8,523 nucleotides of DNA from positions 1 to 8,523 of the forward strand of contig CALMDF010000300.1 of assembly GCA_937864895.1 (NCBI GenBank), in the 5' to 3' direction. Within the stretch, counting starts at the first letter, position 1; each line of letters begins with the position of its first letter. Below are positions 7,150-8,523 of this stretch, one piece after another. The notes beneath the pieces were generated by a model that was given only the letters and a program-made list of their open reading frames with translations, made no database searches and was not told where the DNA came from. This DNA is from an uncultured Holophagales bacterium (GTDB lineage Bacteria; Acidobacteriota; Thermoanaerobaculia; UBA5066). The position numbers and the translations under genes are program-made.

Positions 7150-7905
7150 TCACGCGAAGCCCTGCAGCTTCTTGAGGGCCGCCACCTTGAGCGCCATGCT
7201 CGTGGCGGCGCCGCGCGAGATGTTCCTCACCTCCGACTCCGGGAGCGTGTGCAGGATCCGCATCGCGAAGGCGGGCGGCGTCCTGGCGTTGTGGACGAGA
7301 GCGACGCGGACCTCGAGGTTCGAGAACCACTGGTTCGACTTCACGATCGCCTCGGCGGTCTGGAACGTCAGGAACGGGGACTTGGAGATCCGGATCACCT
7401 CGTCGGCCGTCAGGCGGGGGTTCTTCAGGAGCGTGTAGAGAACCTGGGGGTCGGCATCCTGGGCCAGGATCGCGCGCTCGACCCGGTCGGCTTTCGCCGC
7501 GAGAAGGAGCTTCTCCATCCGCGAGAGCGAACGGAGCCGGTCCCAGGCGCTTTCCGTCCGCGCCTCGGAATCCGGGGCCTCCCCGTCCTCGACGGCCTCG
7601 GCGAGGACCTCTTCTCCGGGCGCCGGGGTCCGGGCGCGGAGCGTCTCCAGGAGCGCGCCCGTGTCGCCGTCCACGGCGAGGGCGACGCCGTCGGGAAGCG
7701 GGGCGACGACGGTCGCGGTGGCGGCCGCCTCTCCCGCGCCGGCGAGGCGGACGAGAAGCGAGAGGCGGGTGAACACAGGGAGCCTCTCCGGCGTCGGGAG
7801 CCGAAGCCCGCCCGCGGAGAGATTCGTCCGCGCCTCGGCGGCGAGCTCCGACTCCGACTCGAAATCCACGGTGAACGCCAGCGGGCCTGTCCGGACGGAT
7901 CTCAC
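7150..7905 (-). CDS. PilZ-like domain protein with C-terminal helical-repeat domain
   Basis: A 251-residue, apparently soluble protein. Residues about 8-80 look like a PilZ beta-barrel: a strand FTVDFES, then the N-x-S-x-x-G motif (N28, S30, G33 in TNLSAGGL), then alternating strands up to VALAVDG. The partner Arg motif (RxxxR) at the N-terminus is not clear; only R2 and R5 of MRSVR are present, so cyclic-di-GMP binding is uncertain. A charged Glu/Ala-rich linker (about 90-125) leads to an alpha-helical domain (128-248). Its pattern, MEKLLLAAK, KNPRLTADEVIRISKS, NQWFSNLEVRVALVHN and AMRILHTLPE, I recall from unnamed HEAT/leucine-rich-variant-like domains of acidobacterial and myxobacterial proteins. 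The start is GTG at 7905, behind a G7 tract 7 bases upstream. It is divergent from the exported hydrolase gene. A cyclic-di-GMP effector or a scaffold for gliding, pili or secretion are possibilities, but unproven. Confidence 0.8.
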   Translation of the reverse strand: MRSVRTGPLAFTVDFESESELAAEARTNLSAGGLRLPTPERLPVFTRLSLLVRLAGAGEAAATATVVAPLPDGVALAVDGDTGALLETLRARTPAPGEEVLAEAVEDGEAPDSEARTESAWDRLRSLSRMEKLLLAAKADRVERAILAQDADPQVLYTLLKNPRLTADEVIRISKSPFLTFQTAEAIVKSNQWFSNLEVRVALVHNARTPPAFAMRILHTLPESEVRNISRGAATSMALKVAALKKLQGFA

Positions 7906-7948
7906 GCGCTCGCCCCCCCGGTCGAGTCTATGGCGCGGGAGCCGAACG

Positions 7949-7954
7949 TAGAAT
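7949..7954 (+). promoter_or_regulatory. Possible -10 element upstream of the exported hydrolase gene
   Basis: TAGAAT matches TATAAT at five of six positions within the 89-base gap between the divergent genes starting at 7905 (minus) and 7995 (plus). It would give a leader of roughly 34 bases. No good -35 hexamer is visible 16-18 bases upstream, so this is tentative. No operator-like inverted repeat stands out in the gap. Confidence 0.25.
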
Positions 7955-7982
7955 TCGCACCGCGACCCCCCGAGACCGGCCC

Positions 7983-7988
7983 GAGGAG
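7983..7988 (+). promoter_or_regulatory. Ribosome-binding site of the exported hydrolase gene
   Basis: GAGGAG, 6 bases before the ATG at 7995: a near-ideal Shine-Dalgarno sequence that fixes the start. Confidence 0.75.
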
Positions 7989-7994
7989 AAGACC

Positions 7995-8523
7995 ATGAGA
8001 ACGAAGACCGCCGCGCTGGCCCTGAGCCTGCTCCTTGCGCCCGCCTCCGTCCTCGCGCAGGCCGACCCGCACGCGCACCACGCGAAGGAGGCCGCGGCGC
8101 CGGCCCTGGCCGCGACCGCCGCGCCCCTTCCCTCGAACGAGGCGATCCCCCCCGACGCCGACGGCGCGAAGGCGGCCCTCGCGAAGAGCCCGCGGCACGG
8201 CGAGTGGGTCGACCTCAAGCTCGCCGACGGGACGACGCTCCTGACGTGGGTCGTCTACCCCGAGACGGAGGCGAAAGCGGGCGTCGTCCTCGTCATCCAC
8301 GAGATCTACGGCCTCACCGACTGGGTCCGCGGCGTCGCCGACCAGCTCGCCGAGGACGGCTTCATCGCCCTCGCGCCGGACCTCCTCTCGGGCTTCGGCC
8401 CGAACGGGGGAGGCACGGACGCGCTCGGGTCGGAGGTGACGAAGGTGATCCGGACCCTCACGCCGGAGCAGGTCGCCGCCCGGCTCGACGTCGTCCGCGA
8501 GTACGCCCTGAAGCTGCCGGCCG
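7995..8523 (+). CDS. Exported dienelactone-hydrolase-family protein (3' end missing)
   Basis: The first 176 residues of an alpha/beta-hydrolase, continuing past the window end. Residues 1-21 form a Sec signal peptide (MRTKTAALALSLLLAPASVLA, with cleavage likely after ALA), so the protein is periplasmic or secreted. Next comes a low-complexity linker with a His cluster (PHAHH, 25-29) and Ala/Pro repeats up to about residue 55. The hydrolase core begins near 68. The block VVLVIHEIYGLTDWVRGVAD (97-116) followed by GFIALAPDLLSGFGP (122-136) is typical of the dienelactone hydrolase family, including the Glu of HEI (E103) that orients the nucleophile in that family. The catalytic Cys (or Ser), Asp and His lie beyond the window, so activity cannot be judged. 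Family members act on esters or lactones, and the natural substrate here is unknown. Confidence 0.9.
   Translation, partial: MRTKTAALALSLLLAPASVLAQADPHAHHAKEAAAPALAATAAPLPSNEAIPPDADGAKAALAKSPRHGEWVDLKLADGTTLLTWVVYPETEAKAGVVLVIHEIYGLTDWVRGVADQLAEDGFIALAPDLLSGFGPNGGGTDALGSEVTKVIRTLTPEQVAARLDVVREYALKLPA

Noticed and set aside
1959..7175. A 5.2-kb plus-strand open frame (1738 codons) antisense to the lipoprotein, transporter and fhs genes
   Set aside because: It lies opposite three well-supported genes, is extremely rich in Arg, Glu, Asp and Gly with no recognisable domain, and is the expected mirror of GC-rich codon use on the other strand.
7925..7954. Minus-strand promoter for the PilZ-like gene in the divergent gap
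   Set aside because: TAGACT at 7930-7925 is only a four-of-six -10 match, about 20 bases before the GTG, and lacks a -35 partner.
7021..7998. A 325-codon plus-strand open frame across the fhs start and PilZ-like gene
   Set aside because: Antisense shadow with Arg/Glu/Gly-rich composition; it ends inside the start of the real hydrolase gene.

Overview
The window is GC-rich bacterial DNA (about 70% G+C by eye), densely packed with six protein genes and no RNA gene, insertion sequence or CRISPR array that I can see. An EAL phosphodiesterase, a PilZ-like protein, a large HEAT-repeat/cyclic-nucleotide transporter and a formate-tetrahydrofolate ligase together would fit a GC-rich Acidobacteriota or Myxococcota/Deltaproteobacteria-type genome. 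That placement is inference from style only; no marker gene is present.

Layout: (1) 1-837, plus strand: the 3' part of an EAL-domain cyclic-di-GMP phosphodiesterase whose start lies before the window. (2) It converges, with a 21-base gap, on a minus-strand block read from right to left. This block holds fhs (7061 to 5421), then an NTT/Npt-like membrane transporter fused to HEAT repeats and a C-terminal cyclic-nucleotide-binding domain (about 5174 or further upstream, to 2052), then a predicted outer-membrane lipoprotein of unknown function (2031 to 859). (3) Upstream of fhs is another minus-strand gene (7905 to 7150), a short PilZ-like domain joined to an alpha-helical repeat domain. (4) At 7995 a plus-strand gene diverges from it: an exported dienelactone-hydrolase-family protein cut by the window end.

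How they may work together: the transporter and lipoprotein genes are 20 bases apart, with the lipoprotein ribosome-binding site just behind the transporter stop, so they are very probably co-transcribed and may form an envelope pair. The transporter ends in a domain that keeps the key cyclic-nucleotide contact residues, which suggests it is gated or scaffolded by a nucleotide signal. Two other genes are cyclic-di-GMP themed (EAL and PilZ-like) but are not in one operon. fhs is a housekeeping one-carbon gene with its own candidate promoter.

The most unusual points are the transporter-HEAT-cNMP fusion paired with an uncharacterised lipoprotein; the transporter reading frame, which is open all the way back to the fhs stop codon, in the same frame, and encodes a family-like N-terminus before the first ATG; and the PilZ-like/helical-repeat fusion.
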